Source of the DNA: Streptomonospora nanhaiensis
GTDB taxonomy: Bacteria; Actinomycetota; Actinomycetes; Streptosporangiales; Streptosporangiaceae
DNA length: 64,000 nt
NCBI RefSeq assembly: GCF_013410565.1
Contig: NZ_JACCFO010000001.1
Span: forward strand, 1,612,001-1,676,000
Direction: 5' to 3'
The notes under the pieces were generated by a model. The model did no database searches. It saw only the letters and a list, made by a program, of their open reading frames with translations, and was not told where the DNA came from. This document shows, in pieces, positions 35,831 to 45,100 of the stretch. Each line of letters starts with the position of its first letter. Positions within the stretch are counted from its first letter, which is position 1. Position numbers and translations under genes: made by a program.

Positions 35831-36859
35831 GTGGCACGGCATGGGGAGCAGCACGCGCAGGCGCGGCCCGAAGCCGGCCCGGGGCGGATCCCGCCCCAGC
35901 AGGCTCCGCCCGAGCAGCCGACCGACATGCCCAAGCGGTCGTGGACGGGAGTGCTCAAGCGCACGGCCGCGGAGTTCAAAGACGACAACCTCAGCGACTG
36001 GGCCGCGGCGCTCACCTACTACGCGGTGCTGTCGATCTTCCCGGCGCTGCTGGCACTGGTGTCGCTGCTGGGGCTGTTCGGCAGCGGGGCGATCCAGCCG
36101 CTGATCGACAGCCTGGGCCGGGTGGCCCCGGCCAACGTCCGCGACATCCTGACCGGGGTGCTGACCAGCCTGCAGAACAACCGGGGCGCCTCGGGGATCG
36201 CGTTCATCGTGGGTCTGGCGGTGGCCCTGTGGTCGGCCTCGGGCTACGTGGCGGCGTTCATGCGCGCCGCCAACGCGGTGTACGACATGCCCGAGGGGCG
36301 GCCCTGGTGGATGCTGCTGCCGCTGCGCGTGGGCATCACCCTCGTGGTGGTGGTGCTGCTGGCCGTCAGCGCGGTCGCGGTGGTCTTCACCGGCGGGCTG
36401 GCGCAGCAGGCGGCGAGCCTGCTGGGGATCGGCCCGACGGCGGTGACCGTGTGGAACATCGCGAAGTGGCCGGTCATCCTGCTCTTCGTGATCTTCATCC
36501 TGGCGCTGCTGTACTGGGCCGCGCCCAACGTCAAGCCGCCGGGGTTCCGCTGGATCACCCCGGGCAGCGCCATCGCGGTGGTGCTGTGGCTCGCCGCCTC
36601 GGCGGCGTTCGCGTTCTACGTGGCCAACTTCAGCTCCTACAACCGGACCTACGGCACGCTGGCCGGCGTGATCGTGTTCCTGGTGTGGCTGTGGATCTCC
36701 AACATCGCGGTGCTGCTGGGGGTGGAGTTCGACGCGGAGATGCAGCGGGGACGCGCGATCCGCGCCGGGCAGCCGCCCGAGGCCGAGCCCTACGCCCGGC
36801 CGCGCAGCACCCGCAAGCTCGACGAGCGGGAGCGGCAGCGGGTGCGCCACCCGGTCTGA
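35831..36859 (+). CDS. YihY/virulence factor BrkB family membrane protein
   Basis: A 342-aa protein with about six membrane helices and the family signature DDNLSDWAAALTYYAVLSIF, ALLALVSLLGLFG, NAVYDMPEGRPWW, YWAAPNVKPPGFRWITPGS and SSYNRTYGTLAGVIVFLVWL. The GTG chosen stands 7 bases behind GGAGG; a GTG nine bases earlier is too close to that site. The true function of the family is unsettled; RNase BN naming is historical. It lies downstream of a GGGTAG promoter. Confidence 0.88.
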   Translation: MARHGEQHAQARPEAGPGRIPPQQAPPEQPTDMPKRSWTGVLKRTAAEFKDDNLSDWAAALTYYAVLSIFPALLALVSLLGLFGSGAIQPLIDSLGRVAPANVRDILTGVLTSLQNNRGASGIAFIVGLAVALWSASGYVAAFMRAANAVYDMPEGRPWWMLLPLRVGITLVVVVLLAVSAVAVVFTGGLAQQAASLLGIGPTAVTVWNIAKWPVILLFVIFILALLYWAAPNVKPPGFRWITPGSAIAVVLWLAASAAFAFYVANFSSYNRTYGTLAGVIVFLVWLWISNIAVLLGVEFDAEMQRGRAIRAGQPPEAEPYARPRSTRKLDERERQRVRHPV

Positions 36860-36890
36860 CACCGCGCCGCGCGCCCGCCGGGCGGGGCCG

Positions 36891-36914
36891 GTTGCCCCGC
36901 CCGCGCCCGGGTAG
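36891..36914 (+). promoter_or_regulatory. Weak SigB-like promoter before DUF4383 gene
   Basis: GTTG, 14 bases, GGGTAG, 60 bp before the DUF4383 start. It is a looser match than the two GTGAAT sites but has the same minus-10 hexamer. Confidence 0.35.
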
Positions 36915-36974
36915 CGGACCTTTCGGCCGGGGCCCGGACACCGCCCGGCCGCCGCGACACTCAGGAGGAGCACG

Positions 36975-37427
36975 ATGAGCCGCTCATCGCAGCCCGCGGT
37001 CCCCGACGCCACCCGCGGTCCCGCGCGCATCGCGGCGGGGGTCGTGGGCGCCGTCTTCCTCGTGGTGGGGATCCTCGGCTTCATCCCCGGGGTGACCACC
37101 GGGTACGACGACCTGGGCTGGGCGGGGCACCACTCGACCGCCATGCTCTTCGGCCTGTTCCAGGTGTCGATCCTGCACAACATCGTGCACCTGCTGTTCG
37201 GCGCGGCCGGACTGGCGGCGGCCGCGGTGCCCGCGGCGGCGCGCGGGTACCTCATCGGCGGCGGGGCGGTCTACCTGCTGCTGTGGCTGTACGGCCTCCT
37301 CGTCGATCCGCACTCGGGCGCCAACTTCGTGCCGCTGAACACGGCCGACAACTGGCTGCACCTCGTCCTGGGGGTCGGCATGATCGGTCTGGGCCTGGTG
37401 GTGCGCCGGGGCCGCGGCAGGCGCTGA
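36975..37427 (+). CDS. DUF4383 membrane protein
   Basis: A 150-aa protein with four membrane helices. GILGFIPGVTTGYDDLGWAG, SILHNIVHLLFGAAG and NTADNWLHLVLGVGMIGLG are the recurring DUF4383 blocks, with conserved His residues in helix 2 and 4. The ATG follows CAGGAGGAGCACG, a strong ribosome site. The family is often stress-induced in actinomycetes; molecular role unknown. Confidence 0.88.
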   Translation: MSRSSQPAVPDATRGPARIAAGVVGAVFLVVGILGFIPGVTTGYDDLGWAGHHSTAMLFGLFQVSILHNIVHLLFGAAGLAAAAVPAAARGYLIGGGAVYLLLWLYGLLVDPHSGANFVPLNTADNWLHLVLGVGMIGLGLVVRRGRGRR

Positions 37428-37440
37428 CGCGGGCGGCCGG

Positions 37441-38301
37441 CTAGCCGGCCAGGAAGTCGGCGATCAGGGCGTTGACCCGCTCGGGCGACTGGCGGTTGGG
37501 CCAGTGGCCGTGGCCTTCGAGGACCTCCAGCCGGGCGCCGGGGACCAGGCGGGCCGCCTCGGCGGTGCGCGCGAGGGGGACGGCCGCGTCCCGGTCGCCC
37601 TGGACGAACAGGGCGGGGCAGGAGATCTCCGGCAGCCGGGGGCGCAGGTCGACCCGCATGCGCCAGAACCCGATCGAGTCGTTCTGCCAGTCGGAGGACC
37701 CCGCGCCGGCGGCGCGGACCTCGGCGTGGACCTCGTCCACGATCTCGTCGAGGTCGGCGGCCGGACCGGGGATCAGGGCGCGCCGGGTGAAGCGCTCGAC
37801 CGCCGAGCGGCTGCGGAACGCCAGCGTCGGGAGCGTGCGGTTGAGCAGCGGCGCCTTCGCCGTGAGCCACAGGAGCTGGTGGAGGACCGGCGGGAACGAC
37901 AGGACGCCGGCCGGGGCGAGCGCCACCAGGCGGTCCACCCGGTCGGGGTGGTCGATGGCGTAGGCGAGCGCGAGCGCGCCGCCCTGGGACAGCCCGACTA
38001 GGGCGGCCCGCTCCAGGCCGAAGTGGTCGAACACGCCGCTGAGGACGTCGAGCATGGCGGCGTGGGTGGCCCGGCCGCGCCAGGGGCGGCTGCGGCCCTG
38101 CTTGGGCCAGTCGAGCGCGAGGACGCGGTGGCTCGGGGCGAGCGCGGGGATCAGCCGCCGCCAGCTCAGCAGGGCGCTGTCGATGCCGGCGCCGCTGAGC
38201 AGCACCACGGGGGTGCCCTCGGCGCCGGCCTCGACGACGTGCAGGGCGCCTTCGGGCCGGCGGATCCAGTGGTCGCGCGTGCCGGGCGCGGGGGCGGTCA
38301 C
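37441..38301 (-). CDS. Alpha/beta-hydrolase
   Basis: A 286-aa cytosolic hydrolase: VVLLSGAGIDSALLSWRRLI, the nucleophile elbow LVGLSQGGALALAYA, Asp in VQGDRDAAVPLA and His in EGHGHWPN. It begins at a GTG that overlaps the upstream regulator's stop (GTGA), so the two genes are translationally coupled. The regulator probably controls it in response to the substrate, which is unknown. Confidence 0.85.
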   Translation of the reverse strand: MTAPAPGTRDHWIRRPEGALHVVEAGAEGTPVVLLSGAGIDSALLSWRRLIPALAPSHRVLALDWPKQGRSRPWRGRATHAAMLDVLSGVFDHFGLERAALVGLSQGGALALAYAIDHPDRVDRLVALAPAGVLSFPPVLHQLLWLTAKAPLLNRTLPTLAFRSRSAVERFTRRALIPGPAADLDEIVDEVHAEVRAAGAGSSDWQNDSIGFWRMRVDLRPRLPEISCPALFVQGDRDAAVPLARTAEAARLVPGARLEVLEGHGHWPNRQSPERVNALIADFLAG

Positions 38302-38825
38302 GTCCGGTCCCCGGCGCCGGAAGCCGCGGCATCGAAACCCTTGGCACCGGTGCCCTCGGGGGTGTCGGCGGCTTGCTCCCACCGCCGCCACAGCGCGGGC
38401 AGCTCGTCCTCCAGGAACAGGTAGAGGCGGTGCACGTTGGCCAGCCGCTCCCGCCGCTCGGGCGGGGAGTCGGGCAGCGCCGCCAGTCCGCGCTCGGCGA
38501 CACGGCGGAAGGCGGCGGTCTTGGCGTAGCGGGCGGCCAGCATCCGGCTCCAGCCGTCGGGCGGGATGCTGAGGTACTGGTCGCGCCGCCCGGGCCTGCG
38601 GGTGCGCCGGACCAGGCCGCTGGGGGTGAGCAGCCGGACGGCGCTGCTGATGGAGCTGCGGCTGACCTGCAGGGCCTCGGCCAGCTGGGCGGGGGTCTGC
38701 TCCGGCGGGTCGCAGACCAGCAGCCAGCCGATGACGCGGCCGGCGATCAGCGGCATGCCCTCCTGCTCGAAGAAGGCCGCGACCTCGTCGGCGAACTCCA
38801 GCTCTGTCGGTGCGGGGTCTCCCAT
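38298..38825 (-). CDS. GbsR/MarR-type transcriptional regulator
   Basis: A 175-aa winged-helix protein: FEQEGMPLIAGRVIGWLLVC, TPAQLAEALQVSRSSISSAV, LTPSGLVRRTRRPGRRDQYL, then a long dimer helix. This is the GbsR-like branch of MarR proteins. It is the first gene of a two-gene operon with the hydrolase. A low-complexity stretch near its 3' end contributes the overlap. Confidence 0.85.
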   Translation of the reverse strand: MGDPAPTELEFADEVAAFFEQEGMPLIAGRVIGWLLVCDPPEQTPAQLAEALQVSRSSISSAVRLLTPSGLVRRTRRPGRRDQYLSIPPDGWSRMLAARYAKTAAFRRVAERGLAALPDSPPERRERLANVHRLYLFLEDELPALWRRWEQAADTPEGTGAKGFDAAASGAGDRT

Positions 38826-38976
38826 ACCGCCACCCTACGCTCATTGCAGTCATGACTGCAACAACGGCAACGGTCGGCACGGGCGGCCGTCGGGCCGACG
38901 ACGGGGGCGCGCCCGCGGCCGGGCCCCCGCCCCGGCGGCCGGGCGTGGCCGGGGCGGGGGCTCGTTCCGGGGTGTG

Positions 38977-40563
38977 TCAGGGACTGCTGCAGCCGATGCC
39001 GGTGGGCGCGGCGGCCGAGCCGGTGGCGGTGAAGCCGAACGTCGCGGTGCCGTCGGCCGCGAGGGCGCCGTTCCAGGGCGTGTTGGTCACCGTGACGGTG
39101 CCGCCGCCGGTGGTGTGCCGGCCGTTCCACAGGCTGGCGATGGACTGCCCGGAGGCCAGGTCCATGGTGACGGTCCAGCCGTTGAGGGCGCCGCCGGAGG
39201 TGTTGCGGACCTCGACCTCGCCCTGGTAGCCGCCGGACCAGGTGTTGACCGCCGTGAAGTCGGCGGCGCAGGCGCCGACCGGATCGCCGCCGCCGTTGTC
39301 GCCGCCCCCGTTGTCGCCGCCGCCGGTGCCGTCGTCGGTCAGCGTCGGCGTCTGCCAGGTGCGCCACGCGGACAGGTCGCCGGACTCCCGGGGCGAGACC
39401 CGGAACACGCCGGGCGCGCTGCCGCTGCCGAGCAGGAAGCGCTGGATGTGCTGGCGCAGGGGACCGCTCCACTCCGATCGCGACGCGCAGTGGGTGCCGT
39501 CCTGGACGTCGGACCAGTAGGAGATGTTCTGGCCGGCGCCCAGCGCCCGGTACACCTCGGCGCCGCCCCGGGCCGCCACGCTGCCCGATGTCGCGCCCAG
39601 CCAGTCGACGTGCGGGTTCTCCATGATGAACAGCCCGCGCGGGGCGACCATGGCGACGATCTGGTGGGTGTCCACCGGCAGCGCGGCCGGGTTGCCCGTG
39701 TAGGAGCCGAACGCGTCGCCCAGCCACGGCTGCTCGGAGTAGGCGCTGCTCAGCGGCTGGGCGCCGCTCTCCCGGGCCGCCGAGCGGAACGCGGGCACGC
39801 CGCCGGTGCCCGACTCGATGGGCATGGTGAGGTCGACGCACTCGTCGAACGCCCCGGCCACGAACGCGCCCTTGCCGAACCGGGAGCACCCCGTGACACC
39901 GGTGGCGTCGGCGCGCAGCACGCCGCCGCCCGACTGCTCGATGACGTCGATGACCCGGCTCACGCCCCACGACCAGGCCATGAGCAGCCCGGTGCTGCTG
40001 GAGGAGCCGTAGAGGGTGTAGAACGCGCCCTGCTTGTTGCTGCGCGGGGTGCCCTCCCGCCCGATCGCGTAGGGGTCGAGGTTGATGACGGCCGCGCCGG
40101 AGGACTTGATGGTGGCGGTGTCGGCGCCCGTGCCGCCCAGGACCACGACGGCCGGGAAGGGGCCGGTGCCGCCGGGCAGGTCGACGCTCGCGGTGAAGCT
40201 CGCGCTGCGGCCCTGGTGGGAGACGTTCACGGTGATGCCGGTCCGCGAGACCGTCCCGGTGACGCTGCCGGGCTTGGGCGGCTTCTGCCCGTAGACGGCG
40301 GTCTCGGCGAGTTCGCGGATCTCCGCCCGGCGGCAGCGCCACTCCGAGGTGCGGGTGATGCGCGTGCCGTCGAGGCGGGTGAAGGGGTCGGGCAGCAGGG
40401 CGGTGGACGCGGGCCGGCCGGGGGCGACGGCGCAGTCGGCGCCGCCGTCCTCGGGGTCGGCCTGCGCGGCGGCGCCGGTCTGCGAACTCAGGACGGCGGC
40501 CAGGCTCAGCACGGCGGCGGCCGCGGCCGCCGCCCACCGGGGGCGGGGTCGATGGAACCGCAA
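38977..40563 (-). CDS. Glucuronoyl esterase (CE15) with C-terminal CBM2
   Basis: A 528-aa secreted enzyme. A TTG behind GGAGG with 6-base spacing starts a signal peptide that ends near GAAAQ. The catalytic domain has the CE15 nucleophile motif TGCSRFGKGAF (Ser about 227), the acidic region VAMVAPRGLFIMENPHVDWL and catalytic His in DVQDGTHCASRSEW. After a Gly/Asp/Asn linker come about 100 residues of CBM2 (WSGGYQGEVEVRNTSG, GWTVTMDLASGQSI, NGRHTTGGGTVTVTN) that bind cellulose or xylan. CE15 enzymes cleave lignin-carbohydrate esters of 4-O-methylglucuronoxylan, so this is a plant cell-wall degrading enzyme. Confidence 0.92.
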   Translation of the reverse strand: MRFHRPRPRWAAAAAAAVLSLAAVLSSQTGAAAQADPEDGGADCAVAPGRPASTALLPDPFTRLDGTRITRTSEWRCRRAEIRELAETAVYGQKPPKPGSVTGTVSRTGITVNVSHQGRSASFTASVDLPGGTGPFPAVVVLGGTGADTATIKSSGAAVINLDPYAIGREGTPRSNKQGAFYTLYGSSSSTGLLMAWSWGVSRVIDVIEQSGGGVLRADATGVTGCSRFGKGAFVAGAFDECVDLTMPIESGTGGVPAFRSAARESGAQPLSSAYSEQPWLGDAFGSYTGNPAALPVDTHQIVAMVAPRGLFIMENPHVDWLGATSGSVAARGGAEVYRALGAGQNISYWSDVQDGTHCASRSEWSGPLRQHIQRFLLGSGSAPGVFRVSPRESGDLSAWRTWQTPTLTDDGTGGGDNGGGDNGGGDPVGACAADFTAVNTWSGGYQGEVEVRNTSGGALNGWTVTMDLASGQSIASLWNGRHTTGGGTVTVTNTPWNGALAADGTATFGFTATGSAAAPTGIGCSSP

Positions 40564-40732
40564 GGGGGACCTCCAGGGGGGCGCGCGGCCGGCGGGAAGC
40601 GCCCCGCCGCCGCGCACCGGTTGGGGGATGTGCGCCGGAGCCGCCGCGCGGGATCCCCGGCGCGGCCGCCGCCCGGACGCGTACGGACGTCCTGCGGGCT
40701 GCCGTCGCGCGGGCGCCGAGGCGGAACCGGCG

Positions 40733-40802
40733 TGGAAGGGTTTCCATCGCAAGGACGACTTTCGGCAACATTCCAGTCTCGGAGCGCAATTTTCCGGAAT
40801 GT
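40733..40802. promoter_or_regulatory. Two inverted repeats upstream of the glucuronoyl esterase
   Basis: TGGAA-GGGT-TTCCA (40733-40746) and ACATTCC...GGAATGT (40768-40774 and 40796-40802, enclosing a TTCCGGAA palindrome) lie 170-240 bp before the esterase start. They are candidate operators for a LacI-type or other sugar regulator; no such gene is in the window. Confidence 0.4.
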
Positions 40803-41680
40803 TTTGGCGGGCCACCGGACGCTCCGCACGGGGCCGCGGAAGTCCGCGGCGGCCCGGCCCGCCGGCGGGCCGGGCCGCCCTGCGGCGCGCACCGCCGACG
40901 CCGCGTCCGGCGGACGCGGGGCGGCGGAGCGCGGAGGCGGAGGGGGCGCGCTGAGCAGCGGTTCGGCGCAGTGGGGCGGCACGCCGGAACGATGTTATTG
41001 CGCGGGCGGGACGAAAGTCGCAGAATCGGCGGCAAACCACCCTTAATTCGTCACAGCACGCACAATCGGACAAGTAGCGGGATAAATTCAACGGTCCCGC
41101 ATGTCCGGTGATCCAGCCTTACCGGATCATGGATTTAGGGTGGCCCGTTTCCCGGGTTCCCGCACCCTGAAGCGTCGACGACACCCGGGATCGCGCACCC
41201 GCGGAGCAGAGCCCGATTCGCCGTTCGCGCCCCGCGGGAAACGCTGGTGACCACGGAGAACACCCGCCAGGCGAGGCACGCCTCCCTCGTCCGGCACGCC
41301 AATACCGCCACGGCCGCTGGCAGCGGCACGCACAAAATACGAATTTGTGATCAAGGTCATGTTCGCTGCGGAAGTGGCGGTGGGAAAGATCGAATTCGTG
41401 CTGCTTGACCACCTTCCTCCTCTCACGTCTCACTCCTCCGGATTTGCTGGTCGCACCGGTGTCCTGCCGGCATCCGCGGCCGCCCGGTGGAGTGCGCGCG
41501 AGGGCAGCACCCCGCGCGGAGCCGGCGCGCCCCCCTGGCCCGCATCCCCTGCGGGACAGGCGATCGCGCCCGTTCCGCAGGCCGTCCCCAGGATTACGAA
41601 GCGATACTGTCTTTAGGTCATTAGTGGGCAAACCGGCCATTGTTCGCATAGCGCCCACAGCCGGAAAAGACAGGAGGAAT
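40803..41680. other. Intergenic stretch between esterase and PKS region
   Basis: About 0.9 kb of mixed composition with AT-richer patches (around 40990-41110 and 41330-41420) that could hold promoters for the flanking genes. Several short open frames on both strands lack ribosome sites and third-position GC bias. I see no gene, terminator hairpin or repeat that I can support. Confidence 0.35.
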
Positions 41681-41827
41681 ATGCGCACGATCCCGCTCGC
41701 GGACGGCGGCCGGGCCGCGCCCCGCCCCGACCGCCGCACGCACCGCCCGACCGATGGCGCCGCCGGCGCCCGGTCCTTCCCGCCCCCGCCCGCCCGCGTC
41801 CCGCCGGCCCCGGCCGCGTTCCGCTGA
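41681..41827 (+). CDS. Small ORF with strong ribosome site, upstream of PKS
   Basis: A 48-codon frame starting MRTIPLADGGRAAPRPDRRT, directly behind ACAGGAGGAAT, one of the best ribosome sites in the window. The product is Pro/Arg/Ala-rich, basic and without membrane segment. It may be a regulatory leader peptide for the genes downstream, or an accident of a strong purine run. It is about 190 bp before a second small ORF. Confidence 0.35.
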   Translation: MRTIPLADGGRAAPRPDRRTHRPTDGAAGARSFPPPPARVPPAPAAFR

Positions 41828-42018
41828 CAGCCTCCAGCCACCGCCCCGCCCCCGACTGTGCCATCGGAACCGCACCAGCACCGCCCGCCGCGCGTTTCCA
41901 CTCGCAGCACCCCCGCGCCCCGCGGTCCCCGCGTTCTCGCGCACCCGGTGCCCGACCGCGCCATCCGATGATCCCCTGAAGTCACCACGCGCACACGCGC
42001 TGCTACGAGGAGTGGTTC

Positions 42019-42180
42019 ATGTCCTTCCCCGTCCCCTGCAGCACTCCGTCCGCCCTCGGCGGCCACGCCGCCCCGGCGCCGCCCGGCTTCCTATCCGGCC
42101 GGCGCACCGCTTCCGCCCCCGCCACTCTCCCCCGTACCGCGCGCACCGCGGCCGGCCGGCGCGAGCGGAGGTCCTCATGA
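42019..42180 (+). CDS. 53-aa ORF coupled to the PKS by ATGA overlap
   Basis: Begins MSFPVPCSTPSALGGHAAPA behind GAGGAG with 8-base spacing and ends in a basic RTAAGRRERRSS tail. Its TGA overlaps the ATG of the polyketide synthase (ATGA), the usual form of translational coupling in actinomycetes. The codons have high third-position GC. No family is recognised. It could be a small partner of the synthase or only a leader that sets its translation. Confidence 0.45.
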   Translation: MSFPVPCSTPSALGGHAAPAPPGFLSGRRTASAPATLPRTARTAAGRRERRSS

Positions 42181-45100
42181 CGGCGCCGAGCGACACCGGC
42201 CCCGCCGGCCCCCGGAGACTCCCCGACGCGGGCGGCGCCCCTGAGCGGGCCGCGGTCGTGGGCATCGGGTGCCGCCTGCCCGGCGGCGTGGACGGCCCCG
42301 ACGCGCTCTGGGCGCTGCTGCGGAGCGGCGGCACCGCCCTGGGGCCCCTCCCCCAGGACCGGTGGGCGGGCATGGTGGACCTGCTGCACGAGGAGGACCG
42401 GCCCAGCGCCCCGTGGACGGCGGGCGCCCTCACCGCCGAGGAGGTCGCCGCCTTCGACCACCGGTTCTTCGGGATCGACCCCGCCACGGCCGAGCGGACG
42501 GAGCCGCTGCACCGCCTGCTGGCCGAGACGGGCGTGGAGGCCCTGCAGGACGCCGGCGTCACCGTGGCCGAGGCGGGCGGGCGCACCGGCGTCTACACCG
42601 GTTCGGCCAGCGTCGACTCCGCCGCCGCCGTGTTCGGGGCCGGGCAGCGCCCCGGCCTGCTGGAGGTGGGCGGCGGCGGCACCGGCATGCTGGGCACCCA
42701 ACTGGCCCGCTTCCTGGACGCCCGCGGGCCGCTGACCACCATCGACACCGCCTGCTCCTCCAGCCTTACCGCCCTCCACTACGCGCGGCGCGACCTGGAG
42801 TCGGGGGACGTCGACCTCGCGATCATCGCCGGGGTCAACTCGGTGTCCTCACCGGTGGTGACCCGCGCCTTCAACGACGGCGGGGTGCTCTCCGACGTCT
42901 GCCGCCCCTTCGACGCCAAGGCCGACGGCTACGTGCGCGGCGAGGGCGTGGTGGTGGTCGTGCTGCGGCGGCTGTCCGACGCCCGCGCGCGCGGCGACCG
43001 GGTCTACGCCGTCATCGCGGGCAGCGCCGTCAACAGCGACGGCCGCTCCCCCCAGGGCCTGGGCGCGCCCAGCGCCGAGGCCCAGGCCGAACTTCTGGCC
43101 GACTGCTACACCCGCGCCGGGATCGACCCCGCGCGGGTGGGCTACGTGCACGCCCACGGCACCGGAACCCGCGCCGGAGACCGCATCGAGGCCCAGGCCC
43201 TGCACCGGGTCTTCGCCCGCACGGCCGAGGACCCGCTGTGGGTGGGATCCAGCAAGGGCGCCATCGGCCACCAGGAGGGGGGCGCGGGGGTCGCGGGGCT
43301 GGCCGCGGCGGCGCTGGCGGTCCACCACGGCGAGATCCCGCCGACCGCCGGGCACACGAACCTGCGCCCGGCGCTGCGCCGACTGGCGATCCGGGTGCCC
43401 ACCGAGGTCGTGGCGTGGCCCGACCGGGGGCCCGAACGCGTGGCGGGGGTGTCGTCCTTCGGGTTCGGCGGGAGCAACGCCCACGCCGTCCTCACCAGCC
43501 CGCCGGCACCCGACCGCGCCGAGGCGCGGGGAGGCGGGCCGGAGCGGGCCCACGTCCTGCCCGTCTCGGCGCACACCCCCGAGGCGCTGGCCGCCACCGC
43601 CGGCGCCTGGGCCCAGGCCCTGCAGCGCGCCGCCGCGCGAGAGGAGGAGGCGGGCGCGCCGGCCGGCGCCGGGCTGCGCGGGTTCGCCGCCACCGCCGGC
43701 CACCGCCGCGACCACCACGCGCACCGCGCCGCGGTCGTCGCCGCCACCACCGCCGAGGCCGCCCGGGCGCTGCGCGCGCTGGCCGCCGGGGAGGGGCACG
43801 CGTGCCTGGTGGGGCCCCGACGGGCCGCCGAGACCGCCCCCCGGCGCCTGGTGTGGGCCTTCGGCGGGCACGGCGCCCAGCGTCCGGCCATGGGGCGGGT
43901 GCTGGCGGAGCGCTCCCCGGTGTTCGCCGCCGCGCTGGCCGAGGTCGGCGAGCACCTCGACGCGTGGGGCGCCCACCCCTCGTGGAACCCGCTGCGCGGC
44001 GAGCCGGCCGGCTACGCCGCCACCCAGCAGGCCGTCTTCGCCTTCCAGGTCGCCACCGCCCGCACGCTCGCCGCCTGGGGGCTCACCCCCGACGCGGTCA
44101 TCGGCCACAGCCTGGGCGAGGTCGCCGCCGCCCACGTCGCCGGGGCGCTGAGCCTGGACCAGGCCGCCCGCGTCATCGTCGCCCGCTCGCGGGCGCTCCA
44201 GGAGGTGGTCGCGGAGGGGGCGATGCTGGCCACCGGGCTGACCGAGGCCCAGGCCCGCGAGCGCCTGGCGGACTACCCCGAACTGGACGTGGCGGTGCTC
44301 AACGGGCCGCGGGCCACCGTCGTCTCCGGGCCCCACGGCCCCCTCAAGCGCCTGGCCTTCGACCTCGCGTCCGACGGCGTGTGGCACCGCCTGCTGGAGG
44401 ACGCCCCGCCCGCCCACTCCCGGATCGTGCGGCCCGGCGCCGAGCGGCTGGCCGCCGAACTGGCCGGGCTGGAGGCGGCGGCGCCCTCGGTGCCGATGGC
44501 CTCCACCGCCCGGCACGGCGCGCCCGCGCCGGTGACCGACGCCGCCTACTGGAGCGCCCAACTCCGCGACCCCGTGGACCTGCACGCGGCGGTGGCCCGC
44601 ACCGCCCACGCCGGGCCCGCGCTGTTCGTTGAGGTGTCGCCGAACGCGACGCTGGCCACCCCGATCACCCAGATCCTCACCCACCACGCGCTGCCCGCCG
44701 CGCTCAGCGCACCCGGGGCGCTGGACGCCGACGAGCACACCGCGCTGCTGCACGCGGTGGCCGCCTGCTACACCCACGGCCGCATCCCGGCCTGGCCCGA
44801 CCGCGGGCTGCCGCACGCGCCGCTGCCGCCGCTGCGCTGGCACCGCGCCACCGCCGAGGCGGCTCCCCCGCTGCAGGAGCAACTGTCGGGGCTGGGCGCG
44901 GCCGAGCGGCGGGCCCGGCTGGAGCACCTGGCCCGCACGCTGGTGGCCGAACTGGCGCCGGTGCCGGTCGGCCCCGACGACCGCGACACCAGCCTGGAGG
45001 AGCTGGGCCTGACCTCCCACGCCCGGCTGGCCCTGCGCGCCCGCCTGGCCGGCCTGGACCCCGCGCTCTCCCGGCCGGGGGCGCTGGACGTGGAGCACAC

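Noticed and set aside
38566-41046. Long plus-strand open frame opposite the glucuronoyl esterase
   Set aside because: Antisense of a gene with catalytic motifs and signal peptide; composition typical of a reverse frame.
41119-42066. Minus-strand 315-codon frame upstream of the PKS
   Set aside because: Gly/Arg-rich without domains or ribosome site, and opposite to two small ORFs with good ribosome sites.
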